Source: Parabacteroides goldsteinii (GTDB taxonomy: Bacteria; Bacteroidota; Bacteroidia; Bacteroidales; Tannerellaceae). Taken from it: a stretch of DNA of 64,000 nt. Each line of letters begins with the position of its first letter. Within the stretch, counting starts at the first letter, position 1. Of this stretch, positions 43,057-52,384 are shown piece by piece. The translations under genes were made by a program, and so were the position numbers. The notes under the pieces were generated by a model. The model was not told the origin of the DNA. It made no database searches and saw only the letters and a list, made by a program, of their open reading frames with translations. The stretch is from contig NZ_JADNBB010000026.1 in the NCBI RefSeq assembly GCF_015550595.1, positions 31,110 through 95,109 of the forward strand, read 5' to 3'.

Positions 43057-44256
43057 ATGAATAAGATATCAGAAAACACAACAAACAAGACAATAAAAAT
43101 AGTATATTGTATTCCAGATCTATTCAGACCGGGAGGAATAGAAAGAATCATTTCCATGAAAACAAACTATCTGGCTGAATATAACAACGGAAACAGTTAT
43201 GATATCACTATAATAACAACTGGTCAGGGGAAACGTCCTGCATATTATGAATTCTCAAATAAAATAAAATTTATTGATCTCGATATTAATTATGACGAGA
43301 TCGTATCTTATTCTTTTCTGAAACGGATTTTGATACGTAGAGAAAAAAAGAAAAAGCACAAAACCAGATTGGAAAAAGTACTGAAAGATATCTCTGCAGA
43401 TATTGTAATTTCCACATTTACGCATGATGCAACTTTTCTTCCATCAATAAAAGACGGGAGTAAAAAGATTTTAGAATTTCATTTTTCCAAAGGATATAAA
43501 CTACAAAGGTCTATAACAGAAAATTGGTCTTTCATTTTCAGATTGGCGTATGGACTTCGTAGTTTTTGGGAAGAATATACTATACCTAAGAAATACGATG
43601 CATTCGTTGTCTTAACAAAAGAAGATAAAGCTGCCTGGGATGTAATTCGTCCCGATACCATTGCAATTCCTAATATTATACCATTATTATCAACAGATGT
43701 ATCGTCAAAGAATAACAAAATTGTTATTGCGGTTGGGAGACTTGACAACCAAAAAGGATTCGACCGTTTAATTGATCTTTGGGATCTGGTACAAAAAGAT
43801 AACCCGGATTGGTCCCTTCATATTTTCGGGACAGGAGAAGATAAAGAAAAATTAGAGTTACAAATACAAAATAAGGAACTACAAAACCAGATAAAGATTT
43901 TTCCTCCAGAAAAAAATATTGCTCAAAGGTATTTAGAGTCATCCATATTCGTCATGACTTCCAGATTTGAAGGTTTTCCAATGGTTTTACTGGAAGCAAT
44001 GAGTTTTGGATTACCTAGCGTGTCATACTCATTCAAATGCGGCCCCAAAGATGCAATAAAAGATGGAATAAATGGTTTTCTCGTAGAAGAAGGCGATAAA
44101 GTTGCATTTGCAAAAAAAATAAATATCCTGATGAAGGATCAAGCCCTCCGTAAACAAATGGGAAATAAAGCACATGAAGCTACCCAAAAATATACTTACA
44201 AAATAATTATGCAAAAATGGATTGATCTATTTCAGAATGTCTTAATCGGTAAATAA
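43057..44256 (+). CDS. Glycosyltransferase, GT4 family
   Basis: A 399-residue GT-B transferase. The conserved N-terminal strand and glycine loop are KIVYCIPDLFRPGGIERIIS, the C-terminal domain begins IVIAVGRLDNQKGFDRLIDL, and the donor site is TSRFEGFPMVLLEAMSFGLP with the EX7E glutamates. It stands alone in plus orientation between minus-strand genes, ending 15 bp from the convergent 378-residue protein gene. The start at 43057 is preferred because the upstream ATG overlaps a promoter-like motif. Confidence 0.9.
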   Translation: MNKISENTTNKTIKIVYCIPDLFRPGGIERIISMKTNYLAEYNNGNSYDITIITTGQGKRPAYYEFSNKIKFIDLDINYDEIVSYSFLKRILIRREKKKKHKTRLEKVLKDISADIVISTFTHDATFLPSIKDGSKKILEFHFSKGYKLQRSITENWSFIFRLAYGLRSFWEEYTIPKKYDAFVVLTKEDKAAWDVIRPDTIAIPNIIPLLSTDVSSKNNKIVIAVGRLDNQKGFDRLIDLWDLVQKDNPDWSLHIFGTGEDKEKLELQIQNKELQNQIKIFPPEKNIAQRYLESSIFVMTSRFEGFPMVLLEAMSFGLPSVSYSFKCGPKDAIKDGINGFLVEEGDKVAFAKKINILMKDQALRKQMGNKAHEATQKYTYKIIMQKWIDLFQNVLIGK

Positions 44257-44271
44257 CAAAGAACCGAAAAC

Positions 44272-45408
44272 TTACATTTTTTTGAATTCTGCAATTAGTA
44301 AATCGACATTTGAAGTATTCATAGTTTCTTTAGATGCCAAATAAGAGTTAATATACTCAGCACGCTTCTGGGGATCCATTCTTTTTACTTCCATAGTATT
44401 CACATCTATTTCATCAATGTTATAAATACATTTACCTAATACCACAGCCAATTTATTCAAAGTATTCTTTATCAATCCGTTCTTATTGTATTCATTATTT
44501 GTAATCAATTCAAATGGCTTGTCATTCAAAATTGCAGATGAGACAGAATTACTAGAATGTAAAAAGACCATTGCTGCCTTTCGTACTAACGAGACCGTAT
44601 CCCCTTTCAATATTTTGCGGTTACCGAACTCAGTACCAATATAATTGGACTTAGGGTGGGCAGCAATTACAACAGGCAAATTAAACCTTTTTTCCATTTT
44701 ATCAAAAAACGCAGTCAAACTTTGTTGGTAACAATAAGCAGATATTTTTTCATATCCAAACATATAAATTAAATCCGGATGTAATGGAAAAAAGACATCC
44801 AAAAAAACAATATACTTATCTTCCGAATCAAATTCTAACGTTCTTTTATATGATTCATAATCAGGATGGTTAATAGGTACTCTATTCATAACTAAATAAG
44901 ATGATGAAAAGATTTTATCATATCCCTTCACTTTATTTCTCTTTGTAAATAAATCAAATCTTCTTTGTTGTATTTGTCGCAGTAATATATCAGGTATTCT
45001 GGAGATAGACAAACCAGCTAATTTAGACTTCAAGGGAACATTCAACACTGTATTTCCATACATATCGATTCGGACCATATAACATTGCTTATCCGACAAC
45101 ACTTTAAATAGAAATCTATTATTCCACGAATAATTGACTTCGACAATAAATATACTATTGACAATATCCTCAACATCTAAGACTCTTTTAAGCGAATCCA
45201 GATCATTTATCTTTTTTACATAAGATACATCCAACTGATCAGCCAACTTAATACCCGGATATATAGCCTGGGATAAATCCCAATATTCAACATTAAAACC
45301 AGCATTTATATATTCCTCTATATAAAAATTAGATCTGATCCGAATGGTTAAGGGTTCATGACAAATTATTATTATTTTTTTCAACTGTTCAATCATAGCT
45401 ATCATCAT
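44272..45408 (-). CDS. Unassigned 378-residue protein; candidate nonulosonic-acid transferase
   Basis: No family is recognised with certainty. It is soluble-looking and has a GT-B feel: an N-terminal Rossmann-like start (KKIIIICHEPLTIRIRSNFY), a mid-protein strand YIVFLDVFFPLHPDLIYMFG, then LPVVIAAHPKSNYIG and a loop AAMVFLHSSNSVSSAILNDK. An HP motif followed by an S-S/N motif in the C-terminal half recalls bacterial sialyl- and polysialyltransferases, though similarity is only at this level. It is the last gene of the operon carrying the legionaminic-acid genes and flippase, and overlaps the flippase stop by 4 bp, so it would be well placed to transfer the CMP-activated sugar. Confidence 0.55.
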   Translation of the reverse strand: MMIAMIEQLKKIIIICHEPLTIRIRSNFYIEEYINAGFNVEYWDLSQAIYPGIKLADQLDVSYVKKINDLDSLKRVLDVEDIVNSIFIVEVNYSWNNRFLFKVLSDKQCYMVRIDMYGNTVLNVPLKSKLAGLSISRIPDILLRQIQQRRFDLFTKRNKVKGYDKIFSSSYLVMNRVPINHPDYESYKRTLEFDSEDKYIVFLDVFFPLHPDLIYMFGYEKISAYCYQQSLTAFFDKMEKRFNLPVVIAAHPKSNYIGTEFGNRKILKGDTVSLVRKAAMVFLHSSNSVSSAILNDKPFELITNNEYNKNGLIKNTLNKLAVVLGKCIYNIDEIDVNTMEVKRMDPQKRAEYINSYLASKETMNTSNVDLLIAEFKKM

Positions 45409-46667
45409 CTTAATTTATAAATTCTACGGCTATATAAGAAAACGAGAAAAGCTATTAAGAAGTTAATAACCATCGTTATATAAGCTGTATACATTATCGA
45501 ATATCTTGTCAATAACAAAGATAGTAAAAAGTGCAGAATTGACATAAAAAAAGTAATAAACATCAACCCTTTCGTTTTCTTATAGTAAAAAAGATAATTT
45601 ACAAATAAATAGTAAATACACTGAAACATAGCTGCCATACAGAGAGGGAATAAATAAGGAATGGAACCTGCATAGTTAGGGACCAATATCGGAATAAAAA
45701 CAGAAGTTCCCAGACAAATCAGTATAGCTAATAAGAAAAAGAAAATCAACATCACTTTAGTCTGCTTCCATAAACGATCTCGCGTATCAGTGTTATTCTG
45801 GGCCAGATTTTTATAAATAAAGACAGAATTAGTCGCATTAAATGCAAAACCGACAATTTGAATAACATTCGCAAAATTGTAAGCAAAACTAAACAAACCG
45901 ACATCCGATGTTACGAAAAAATAATTGATAATATATCTGTCAAGTCCTTGTCGTATCCAAGTCGATGTACTATGCGGTATTAATGGTAAGCCAAAATGTA
46001 ATGCATCTCTGATCGATCGCTTATCTGGCCAAATCCTTTTTAAATATCCTCTCTTTATTAAAAAAATAATACTAATAAAGAAAAAGACAATACCAACCCC
46101 TACTTGTGCATATAAACGCCCTAACCAACCTTGTTGAAATGAAATAACTAAAACAAGTGTCAAAATAAAATTCAACAAAACAGTAGAAACGCTATACAAA
46201 CCATAAGAAACCGGCTTTTCTTCCAATCTCCATATATCCAGATTTATAGAAGAAAACACCTGCAAGTAACAAATCAACAATGCCAACCATTGATATTCGA
46301 CAGAAAGGCCAACCGCCAATTTCAGAAAATGAGAAAAAATCAACAACAAAAAAGTAAAAAAACAAAGTGTCCCTGTTGATAATAACAGTACTCCATTGAG
46401 TATTTTTCGAAATTGTAGCTTAGATGTTTTAAAAAATTCAACAGAAATAATACCGGTAGTATTTAAAGATATCAGCATACTCAAAAGAGTAACGAATGTA
46501 TTAAACAAATTAAGTTCACCGTATTCTAACGGAGAAATAAAATTCGCAAGAATAATCAAAAGCAAAAAGTTAATCCCACTATTTAAAAATGAAAACATTG
46601 TAAACAATATCCCATTTTTAAATACGGTATTCGTACGTAGCTTTCTTAATTTGTTTCCTATAAACAT
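45405..46667 (-). CDS. Wzx-type oligosaccharide flippase
   Basis: A 420-residue polytopic membrane protein of the MATE/MVF-like polysaccharide transporter superfamily, with about twelve spans. Typical features are FTMFSFLNSGINFLLLIILA near the N-terminus, LISPLEYGELNLFN-like sequence (here ISPLEYGELNLFNTF), LHFGLPLIPHSTSTWIRQGL in the middle and DRYIINYFFVTSDVGLFSFA. It would flip undecaprenyl-linked repeat units across the inner membrane for the Wzy-like polymerase. A 126-bp gap with no promoter motif separates it from the upstream SDR gene. Confidence 0.9.
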   Translation of the reverse strand: MFIGNKLRKLRTNTVFKNGILFTMFSFLNSGINFLLLIILANFISPLEYGELNLFNTFVTLLSMLISLNTTGIISVEFFKTSKLQFRKILNGVLLLSTGTLCFFTFLLLIFSHFLKLAVGLSVEYQWLALLICYLQVFSSINLDIWRLEEKPVSYGLYSVSTVLLNFILTLVLVISFQQGWLGRLYAQVGVGIVFFFISIIFLIKRGYLKRIWPDKRSIRDALHFGLPLIPHSTSTWIRQGLDRYIINYFFVTSDVGLFSFAYNFANVIQIVGFAFNATNSVFIYKNLAQNNTDTRDRLWKQTKVMLIFFFLLAILICLGTSVFIPILVPNYAGSIPYLFPLCMAAMFQCIYYLFVNYLFYYKKTKGLMFITFFMSILHFLLSLLLTRYSIMYTAYITMVINFLIAFLVFLYSRRIYKLR

Positions 46668-46793
46668 AAATTCTATCTCACAAATACTTGATAATCTTTG
46701 TAGGTATACCCACTGCTATTTTTCCCCAATAAACGACCCGTATTCAGATCTAACTTATTCTATTCGAATATATCTCTGTTCCAAAACTCTTTA

Positions 46794-47531
46794 TTATATA
46801 GCGGTCCACCCTCCGTCAACTGCCAGATTTTGTCCGGTTATATACTTTGCTTCGTCTGAGAGAAGAAAAGAAACTGCAGGAGCTATATCATCAGGGTTCC
46901 CCATTCTTCCCATCGGTACCTTTTCATTATAACGCCTTAGGAAAGATTCATGCTGATGATCAAAAATTCCACCGGGAGAAACACAGTTAACACGTATATT
47001 TTTTCTCCCATAATAAGATGCCAAATAACGTGTAAAATTTATAATTCCGCCTTTTATTGCCGAATAAGCAGCAGGAGATGTCCCCCCATATTCTTCATAT
47101 AAAGTAAAATCATTTCCAACAATACCGTAAATAGAAGCTATGTTAACAATCGCTCCCTTTTGTTCTTTCGCCATATATCTTAAAACATACTGGCAAAACT
47201 CGAAGCAACTATTCATTTGCATATCTACATTTTGCTTCCACGAGACAGGGTTAATATCTTCAAAAAAAGCACCCCAATCTTTCGTTCGTGGATAAGCACT
47301 ATTTACAAGTCCATCAATATGTCCAAAATAGGTATAAATCTCTTCAACAGCATTTCTAATAGAAGCGCTATCTGAGACATCGACATTTATTGTTCCATTC
47401 GATAAATCAGTCGAAACATTAATATCCGCATTTATTGCATATCCACCTTTTCTCTTGATATCGTCAACTATTTCCCGACCAATCAGTCCGGAACCACCTG
47501 TAACTATTATTATTTTATCTTTTAGTATCAT
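46794..47531 (-). CDS. Short-chain dehydrogenase, PtmA-like
   Basis: A 245-residue classical SDR oxidoreductase. The cofactor motif is VTGGSGLIGREIVDDIKRKG, the catalytic tyrosine/lysine pair is in YSAIKGGIINFTRYLA, and VNCVSPGGIFD and GQNLAVDGGW match the family's later motifs. In Campylobacter the SDR PtmA accompanies PtmF, PtmE and the legionaminic-acid enzymes, with a suggested role in supplying the GlcN precursor. The same gene neighbours are found here. It overlaps the Gfo/Idh gene by 17 bp. Confidence 0.85.
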   Translation of the reverse strand: MILKDKIIIVTGGSGLIGREIVDDIKRKGGYAINADINVSTDLSNGTINVDVSDSASIRNAVEEIYTYFGHIDGLVNSAYPRTKDWGAFFEDINPVSWKQNVDMQMNSCFEFCQYVLRYMAKEQKGAIVNIASIYGIVGNDFTLYEEYGGTSPAAYSAIKGGIINFTRYLASYYGRKNIRVNCVSPGGIFDHQHESFLRRYNEKVPMGRMGNPDDIAPAVSFLLSDEAKYITGQNLAVDGGWTAI

Positions 47532-48444
47532 CTATCAAACAAATTTTTAAAACATTAAAAGCATCGCATATAGTATTTTGAGAGACTGTTTTTCTTTCTT
47601 CAATCAATTGCAAAACATAGTCCATCTGTGCCAAATAAGTATCTCCAATAACCTGATCCGATGAAAATACAACTTTATTGCCACATATTATTTTATTAGT
47701 GAGCAAATCAACCGACCATGTTTCATCTTCAAACACCAATTCTAATGTACGCTTTGTGTCTTTCCTGTAATAATTTAAAACAACATTTGCACAAAAAGAA
47801 TCATATTCCAAACAGTAATTTGCATAGTCATAGGCATCTATACATAATGTAGAACGACTGGAAAAAATCGAATGAATATTTCGAGGCATATTGAAAAACC
47901 AATATAAATAATCCAATTCATGAATTAAATCAAGATGAACACCTCCCCCCATAGAGGATATTGCGCTATAAATTTTTCGGTAATCTACTCCTGCACGCCA
48001 ATCGGGCAAAAAAGATCCGCAATAAACATTCACCTCATTAAGACATTTCTTTTTTTCAGATAACACCTCTTTAACAAACTTCAAACAATCCAAAAAACGC
48101 AAATTACATGCTACATAAGTCAATTGTCCGGATCTTTCTACTTTATGTACTAAATCTTCAATAGCAAGAGAATGATATAACGGCTTTTCGATGAACAAAG
48201 GTATTTGTAAATCCAACAATCTCTCTATCGCCCATTTATGTTCTGATGTAGGATTAGATATTATTACAAAATCAAGATTCAAATCTGCTAACTCTTCCCA
48301 GGAATATATATCCTTAACACCATCAAAAGACAAAGAAGAAGATGAAGAACGCAAAGCATAGACAAGCATATCCGGCCTTAATTTTCTTAAAGCAGACAGA
48401 TGCTTTTTTGCTATAGATCCTAAACCTACAATTAAAACAGTCAT
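47515..48444 (-). CDS. Gfo/Idh/MocA-family oxidoreductase, PtmF-like
   Basis: A 309-residue NAD(P)-dependent sugar dehydrogenase with the N-terminal Rossmann motif VLIVGLGSIAKKHLSALRKL, the substrate-side lysine motif FIEKPLYHSL and GGGVHLDLIHELDYLYWFF. These are standard Gfo/Idh/MocA features. Between the cytidylyltransferase and the SDR it corresponds to Campylobacter PtmF. The precise reaction is not established. Start and stop overlap its neighbours (ATGA with the cytidylyltransferase). Confidence 0.85.
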   Translation of the reverse strand: MTVLIVGLGSIAKKHLSALRKLRPDMLVYALRSSSSSLSFDGVKDIYSWEELADLNLDFVIISNPTSEHKWAIERLLDLQIPLFIEKPLYHSLAIEDLVHKVERSGQLTYVACNLRFLDCLKFVKEVLSEKKKCLNEVNVYCGSFLPDWRAGVDYRKIYSAISSMGGGVHLDLIHELDYLYWFFNMPRNIHSIFSSRSTLCIDAYDYANYCLEYDSFCANVVLNYYRKDTKRTLELVFEDETWSVDLLTNKIICGNKVVFSSDQVIGDTYLAQMDYVLQLIEERKTVSQNTICDAFNVLKICLIDDTKR

Positions 48445-49166
48445 AAATCAAAATCAAGCTTATTGTTTGTAATCAAATAAGATATAATTTCAAAATCAAT
48501 TGGATGATCCAAATCAAAGCAAATGTGTGGAACTCTATATATCAATGATTTATCCGTTATAGCCCCTTTATATCCCAAATCAAAAAAAGCTCTCCTGTAA
48601 AAGTAGAACGACGCATTCAGATCATAGGTCAGCGGAGCTGACTGACGGGTGAATACATCTCCTTCGGGTCTCTTTACCTGGGCAAAATAACCATTAGATT
48701 TTTGTTCTACCATATTAAAATAAGGACTACGATTTGCATCGCTGACAGAAAACAGATTGAGAGCAGATGGATCTTGCTCCAACAGTTTATAAGCTTCACA
48801 TAAATCCAAAACGTTACGCAAAGGAGAAGTAACATCTAAATCTAATACATACTCATACGTCTCTGAATTCTTCTTCTCGTGATACAATAATAAATCTTTG
48901 ATTGCATCTATCTTACCCACTTTATCCCCTGCCAAAAAATCAGGCCGGATATAGTCAGTGGATAATCCAAAATTTTCTGAAACTTTTCTAATTTCTTCAG
49001 AATCGGTCGACAAAGCGATATCTACTGAACCAAATTTATCCTTAAACAACTTAGCTACATCTATTGTATAAGCAATCAAAGGCTTTCCGTTCAATGCTTT
49101 TATATTTTTACCGGGAATTCCTTTAGAGCCCCCACGTGCACATATTGTTATTAAAAATTTTCCCAT
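48441..49166 (-). CDS. CMP-nonulosonate (legionaminate) cytidylyltransferase, LegF/PtmB-like
   Basis: A 241-residue acylneuraminate cytidylyltransferase that activates a nonulosonic acid with CTP. The signature is ITICARGGSKGIPGKNIKAL, followed by IALSTDSEEIRKV, LDLDVTSPLRNVLDL and ATDKSLIYRVP-like sequence (ITDKSLIYRVPHICFDLDHP). Sequence alone does not separate Neu5Ac, Leg and Pse specificity, but the neighbours point to legionaminic acid. It lies 16 bp after the PtmE-like gene. Confidence 0.9.
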   Translation of the reverse strand: MGKFLITICARGGSKGIPGKNIKALNGKPLIAYTIDVAKLFKDKFGSVDIALSTDSEEIRKVSENFGLSTDYIRPDFLAGDKVGKIDAIKDLLLYHEKKNSETYEYVLDLDVTSPLRNVLDLCEAYKLLEQDPSALNLFSVSDANRSPYFNMVEQKSNGYFAQVKRPEGDVFTRQSAPLTYDLNASFYFYRRAFFDLGYKGAITDKSLIYRVPHICFDLDHPIDFEIISYLITNNKLDFDL

Positions 49167-49182
49167 TTTCCCAACTATCCTA

Positions 49183-50223
49183 TCACAAATGTTTTACTAA
49201 CTCTCTGGCTTTTTTCAAATCTTCATGCTGCCCTATATCGATCCAATAACCAGTTAAAGGAAATCGTATTACTTTATATCCTTTTCCAATCAATAAATCA
49301 ATAAAGTCCGTCGCATTGTAAAATTCACCAAAAGGAATCAAGTCCAGCAAGTTTTTCTTTATCAGATAAATACCTGCATTCGCATAATAATTAATCGTTG
49401 GTTTCTCCTTTATTCCTATTATATCATGTCCTGATAATTCAAAAACACCATAAGGAATATTAACCGAATAAGGTACGGCTGCTACAGACATATCAGCATC
49501 ATTATTCATAAAATGCAGGAAAAAATCTTCATAATTAATGTTTGTGAACAAATCCGAATTCATAACCAAAATCACATCATTGGTAAATGTATCCACAAAT
49601 TTGACAGAACCGATCGTTCCTAAATATTGAGGTTCTCTGATACATTTAACTTTAACATTACCTCTTTGGTTTGAAAAATAAGCTTCGATCTGTTCTTTCA
49701 GATAATTCACCGTAACAGATATATTATCCACTCCAAAATTCATCAAACGATCAATATTATAATCGATAATAGGTTTATCTCCTACAAAAAGTAAAGGTTT
49801 AGGAGTTTTTTCCGTCAAAGGACGCAATCTTTCCCCTTTTCCTCCAGCCATCAAAACTGCATCTATAGGCAGTATTGACTTATTCTTTTTCAGATTATAT
49901 ATTTTATCGATTTTGCCATCTTCTGTTAATAAGGGCACTAAAGTTATTCCCAAATCTTTGAACTTTTTTATAGATAGCACCTCGATTTTCCCGGATTTAA
50001 CAAAACAAAAATTACGATTCATTGCCTTAGATACTGGTTCTTCCAAGGTACCACCTTCAATTAACCATCTACGTATATCTCCATCCGTCAAAGTTCCAAT
50101 CATCTCTTCCCTTTCATTTACAACAAACAAAGTCAAAATATCATTTGACAATTTATTTAATGCATTTAAAGCCTCACGAATAGATGCAGTATTGCTTATT
50201 ATATATTTTAACAATTCTTTCAT
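49183..50223 (-). CDS. CBS-domain sugar nucleotidyltransferase, PtmE-like (GlcN-1-P guanylyltransferase)
   Basis: A 346-residue protein with two CBS-like motifs (about 1-115; FVVNEREEMIGTLTDGDIRR; DLGITLVPLLTEDGKIDKIY) fused to a nucleotidyltransferase domain with VLMAGGKGERLRPLTEKTPK and VILVMNSDLFTNINYEDF, ending YWIDIGQHEDLKKARELV. This CBS-plus-transferase layout is that of Campylobacter PtmE, which makes the GDP-linked glucosamine that starts the legionaminic pathway. The start at 50223 is chosen (1 bp after the upstream stop, MKELLKYII) rather than 50253. Confidence 0.88.
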   Translation of the reverse strand: MKELLKYIISNTASIREALNALNKLSNDILTLFVVNEREEMIGTLTDGDIRRWLIEGGTLEEPVSKAMNRNFCFVKSGKIEVLSIKKFKDLGITLVPLLTEDGKIDKIYNLKKNKSILPIDAVLMAGGKGERLRPLTEKTPKPLLFVGDKPIIDYNIDRLMNFGVDNISVTVNYLKEQIEAYFSNQRGNVKVKCIREPQYLGTIGSVKFVDTFTNDVILVMNSDLFTNINYEDFFLHFMNNDADMSVAAVPYSVNIPYGVFELSGHDIIGIKEKPTINYYANAGIYLIKKNLLDLIPFGEFYNATDFIDLLIGKGYKVIRFPLTGYWIDIGQHEDLKKARELVKHL

Positions 50224-50224
50224 G

Positions 50225-51379
50225 TTATGAATTATAAAAAGTTTTTTTAACAATATCTTCTAAAGGATATGATCTCAGAACTTTAATTATAAATTCGATA
50301 GTATCATTTTTTTCATACGGATTATTCCGCTCTTTTGCAATTTGCATAATCTCTTCTGAAAAAAGTCTGTCAAATCCTGTATTTATTTCCTCCTGTGTTG
50401 CTCCGCAATGAACAACACTGGCAGCAGCAATACGCCCTTTCTGTCTGTCACCGATATCCAACGTGGGAATACCAAAACTCGGTACTTCCAATATTCCACT
50501 GGAAGAGTTCCCAACTACGGCAGATACGTAGTTCAACGCTGAAAGATAACGAATTTTACCTAAAGAAGTAAAAGCAACAGCTCTATTTTTATTGCGGGAA
50601 ACAAAATCCTGTATGCATTCCATTATAATCCGTCCTCCCGTATCTGAGTTCGGTAATGTAAATAAAATTTTATATTCAGGATATCGCTCCAAAACAGCCA
50701 ACAGATTATTGCATTGTTGACGAGCAGTATCATGCTCTAAAGTCACAGGATGATAAGTTACCAATAAACTTTTATCTCCTAAATCAAAGTTCAGACTTTT
50801 CTCCAGTTCTTCCTTTGATAAAAAGGCACATTTTTTTATATTATCTAATCCGATAGCACCTACATTAAATACTCGCTCCGGCGATTCTCCCAATTGAATA
50901 ACCCTTTTCCGATAATCTTCCGTAGCTGTAAAATGCAAATGACTCATTTTGGTAATAGCATGACGTATAGAATCATCATATGCACCTTCTGTTATTTCCC
51001 CACCATGTAAATGGGCAACAGGTATCCGATAAAATAATGCTGCAGATACAGCCGCTAATATTTCATACCGATCCCCTAAGACTACGATTACATCCGGAGA
51101 TAAGTCATTATAAGCATCAGCAAAACCAATCATTCCCAATCCCACAGACTTAACGGTCGCATTTGCCGTATCGGAAGAAAGCAACATTTCAACTTTCTTG
51201 TCGATAACAAAACCATCTTTTTCTATTTCACGATAGGTAAGTCCGAACTCCGGAGATAAATGCATATTGGTCGCAATCACCTGAAGAACAAGATCTTCCG
51301 ACTGCTTAACCTCTTGCATCAAGCCACTCAATAAACCATATTCTGCACGACTGCCAGTTACAACACAGATTTTTCTCAT
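50225..51379 (-). CDS. Hydrolysing nucleotide-sugar 2-epimerase, LegG/NeuC-like
   Basis: A 384-residue enzyme of the hydrolysing 2-epimerase family: CVVTGSRAEYGLLSGLM, VIVVLGDRYEILAAVSAALF, VAHLHGGEITEGAYDDSIRH and VVGNSSSGILEVPSFGIPTL. NeuC acts on UDP-GlcNAc; LegG acts on GDP-2,4-diacetamido-2,4,6-trideoxyglucose. The company of a dehydratase and aminotransferase favours the LegG role. The start overlaps the neuB-like stop (ATGA). Confidence 0.9.
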   Translation of the reverse strand: MRKICVVTGSRAEYGLLSGLMQEVKQSEDLVLQVIATNMHLSPEFGLTYREIEKDGFVIDKKVEMLLSSDTANATVKSVGLGMIGFADAYNDLSPDVIVVLGDRYEILAAVSAALFYRIPVAHLHGGEITEGAYDDSIRHAITKMSHLHFTATEDYRKRVIQLGESPERVFNVGAIGLDNIKKCAFLSKEELEKSLNFDLGDKSLLVTYHPVTLEHDTARQQCNNLLAVLERYPEYKILFTLPNSDTGGRIIMECIQDFVSRNKNRAVAFTSLGKIRYLSALNYVSAVVGNSSSGILEVPSFGIPTLDIGDRQKGRIAAASVVHCGATQEEINTGFDRLFSEEIMQIAKERNNPYEKNDTIEFIIKVLRSYPLEDIVKKTFYNS

Positions 51380-52380
51380 AATTCAATTAAATCATCAGGC
51401 TTATAAACTTTTGCAGCAACTTTCCCTATTACTTCCGGCCACTTCATCGGCGAAAGACCGTTCCCAGGGCGTTTAACTGTCAGATTCTGCTCTGTAAAAA
51501 TTTCCCCTTTCTCTATTTTACGAGAAGCAACAATGCTTTTTCTCGCAATAAGAATGTTCTTTTCTTCAGAATGAGTCACTTGCTTATCATACTGACCAAG
51601 GGCCTTCTCGATATTCCTGATAGACGTAACCATTGTTTTCAGTTCATCCGGCTCTAACGATGCTTTATGATCGGGACCTTCCATAGAACGGCTTAAGGTA
51701 AAATGCTTTTCAATGACAGTAGCTCCCAAAGCAACAGCAGCAACCGGCACTTCTATCCCTTTAGTATGATCTGAATAACCGACTCTGATACAGAACTTTT
51801 CCTTCAAAAATTGCATTGCATGCAAATTAACATCTTCCATAGGAGTAGGATATTCTGTATTACAATGCAAGATAGTAATCATATCTTTCGAAATACCATT
51901 ATCAACCAACAAATTGACTGCATCTAAAATTTCTCCATAAACAGACATTCCTGTCGAAAGAATAACAGGCTCATGATAACCGGCTATTCGCTTCAAATAG
52001 GGATAATTGGTTATTTCCCCCGACGGAACTTTCCATATACCCAAATGCAAATCACCCAAGAAGTCAATACTTTCCAAATCAAATGCCGTCGAAAGAAAAC
52101 GAACGCCTTTCATTGCACAATACTCTATCAATATTTTATGCTGAGCCGGAGATAATTCCAGCTTTTTCAACATTTCATATTGAGTGGATGCCTTATGCAT
52201 ATTATTTTTTTGATATTCAGCCATCAAAGCATCTTTCGATACTAAACGATCCGCGCTGAATGTCTGAAACTTGACATAATCGACTCCAGCTTCTGCAGCA
52301 ACATCAACCAACTGCTTCGCTATTTCAATAGAACCATTATGATTAACGCCAGCTTCTGCAATAATAAGCGTTTTTCCCAT
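51376..52380 (-). CDS. Nonulosonic acid synthase, LegI/NeuB-like
   Basis: A 334-residue PEP-dependent synthase. The TIM-barrel NeuB domain contains IIAEAGVNHNGSIEIAKQLV, FQTFSADRLVSKDA, KVPSGEITNYPYLKRIA, LHCNTEYPTPMEDVNL and VGYSDHTKGIEV. The C-terminal SAF/antifreeze-like domain (about 275-334) holds ARKSIVASRKIEKGEIFTEQ and RPGNGLSPMKW. It condenses a 2-acetamido-mannose derivative with phosphoenolpyruvate. With LegB and LegC present the product is most likely legionaminic acid rather than Neu5Ac. Confidence 0.93.
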   Translation of the reverse strand: MGKTLIIAEAGVNHNGSIEIAKQLVDVAAEAGVDYVKFQTFSADRLVSKDALMAEYQKNNMHKASTQYEMLKKLELSPAQHKILIEYCAMKGVRFLSTAFDLESIDFLGDLHLGIWKVPSGEITNYPYLKRIAGYHEPVILSTGMSVYGEILDAVNLLVDNGISKDMITILHCNTEYPTPMEDVNLHAMQFLKEKFCIRVGYSDHTKGIEVPVAAVALGATVIEKHFTLSRSMEGPDHKASLEPDELKTMVTSIRNIEKALGQYDKQVTHSEEKNILIARKSIVASRKIEKGEIFTEQNLTVKRPGNGLSPMKWPEVIGKVAAKVYKPDDLIEL

Positions 52381-52384
52381 CAGA

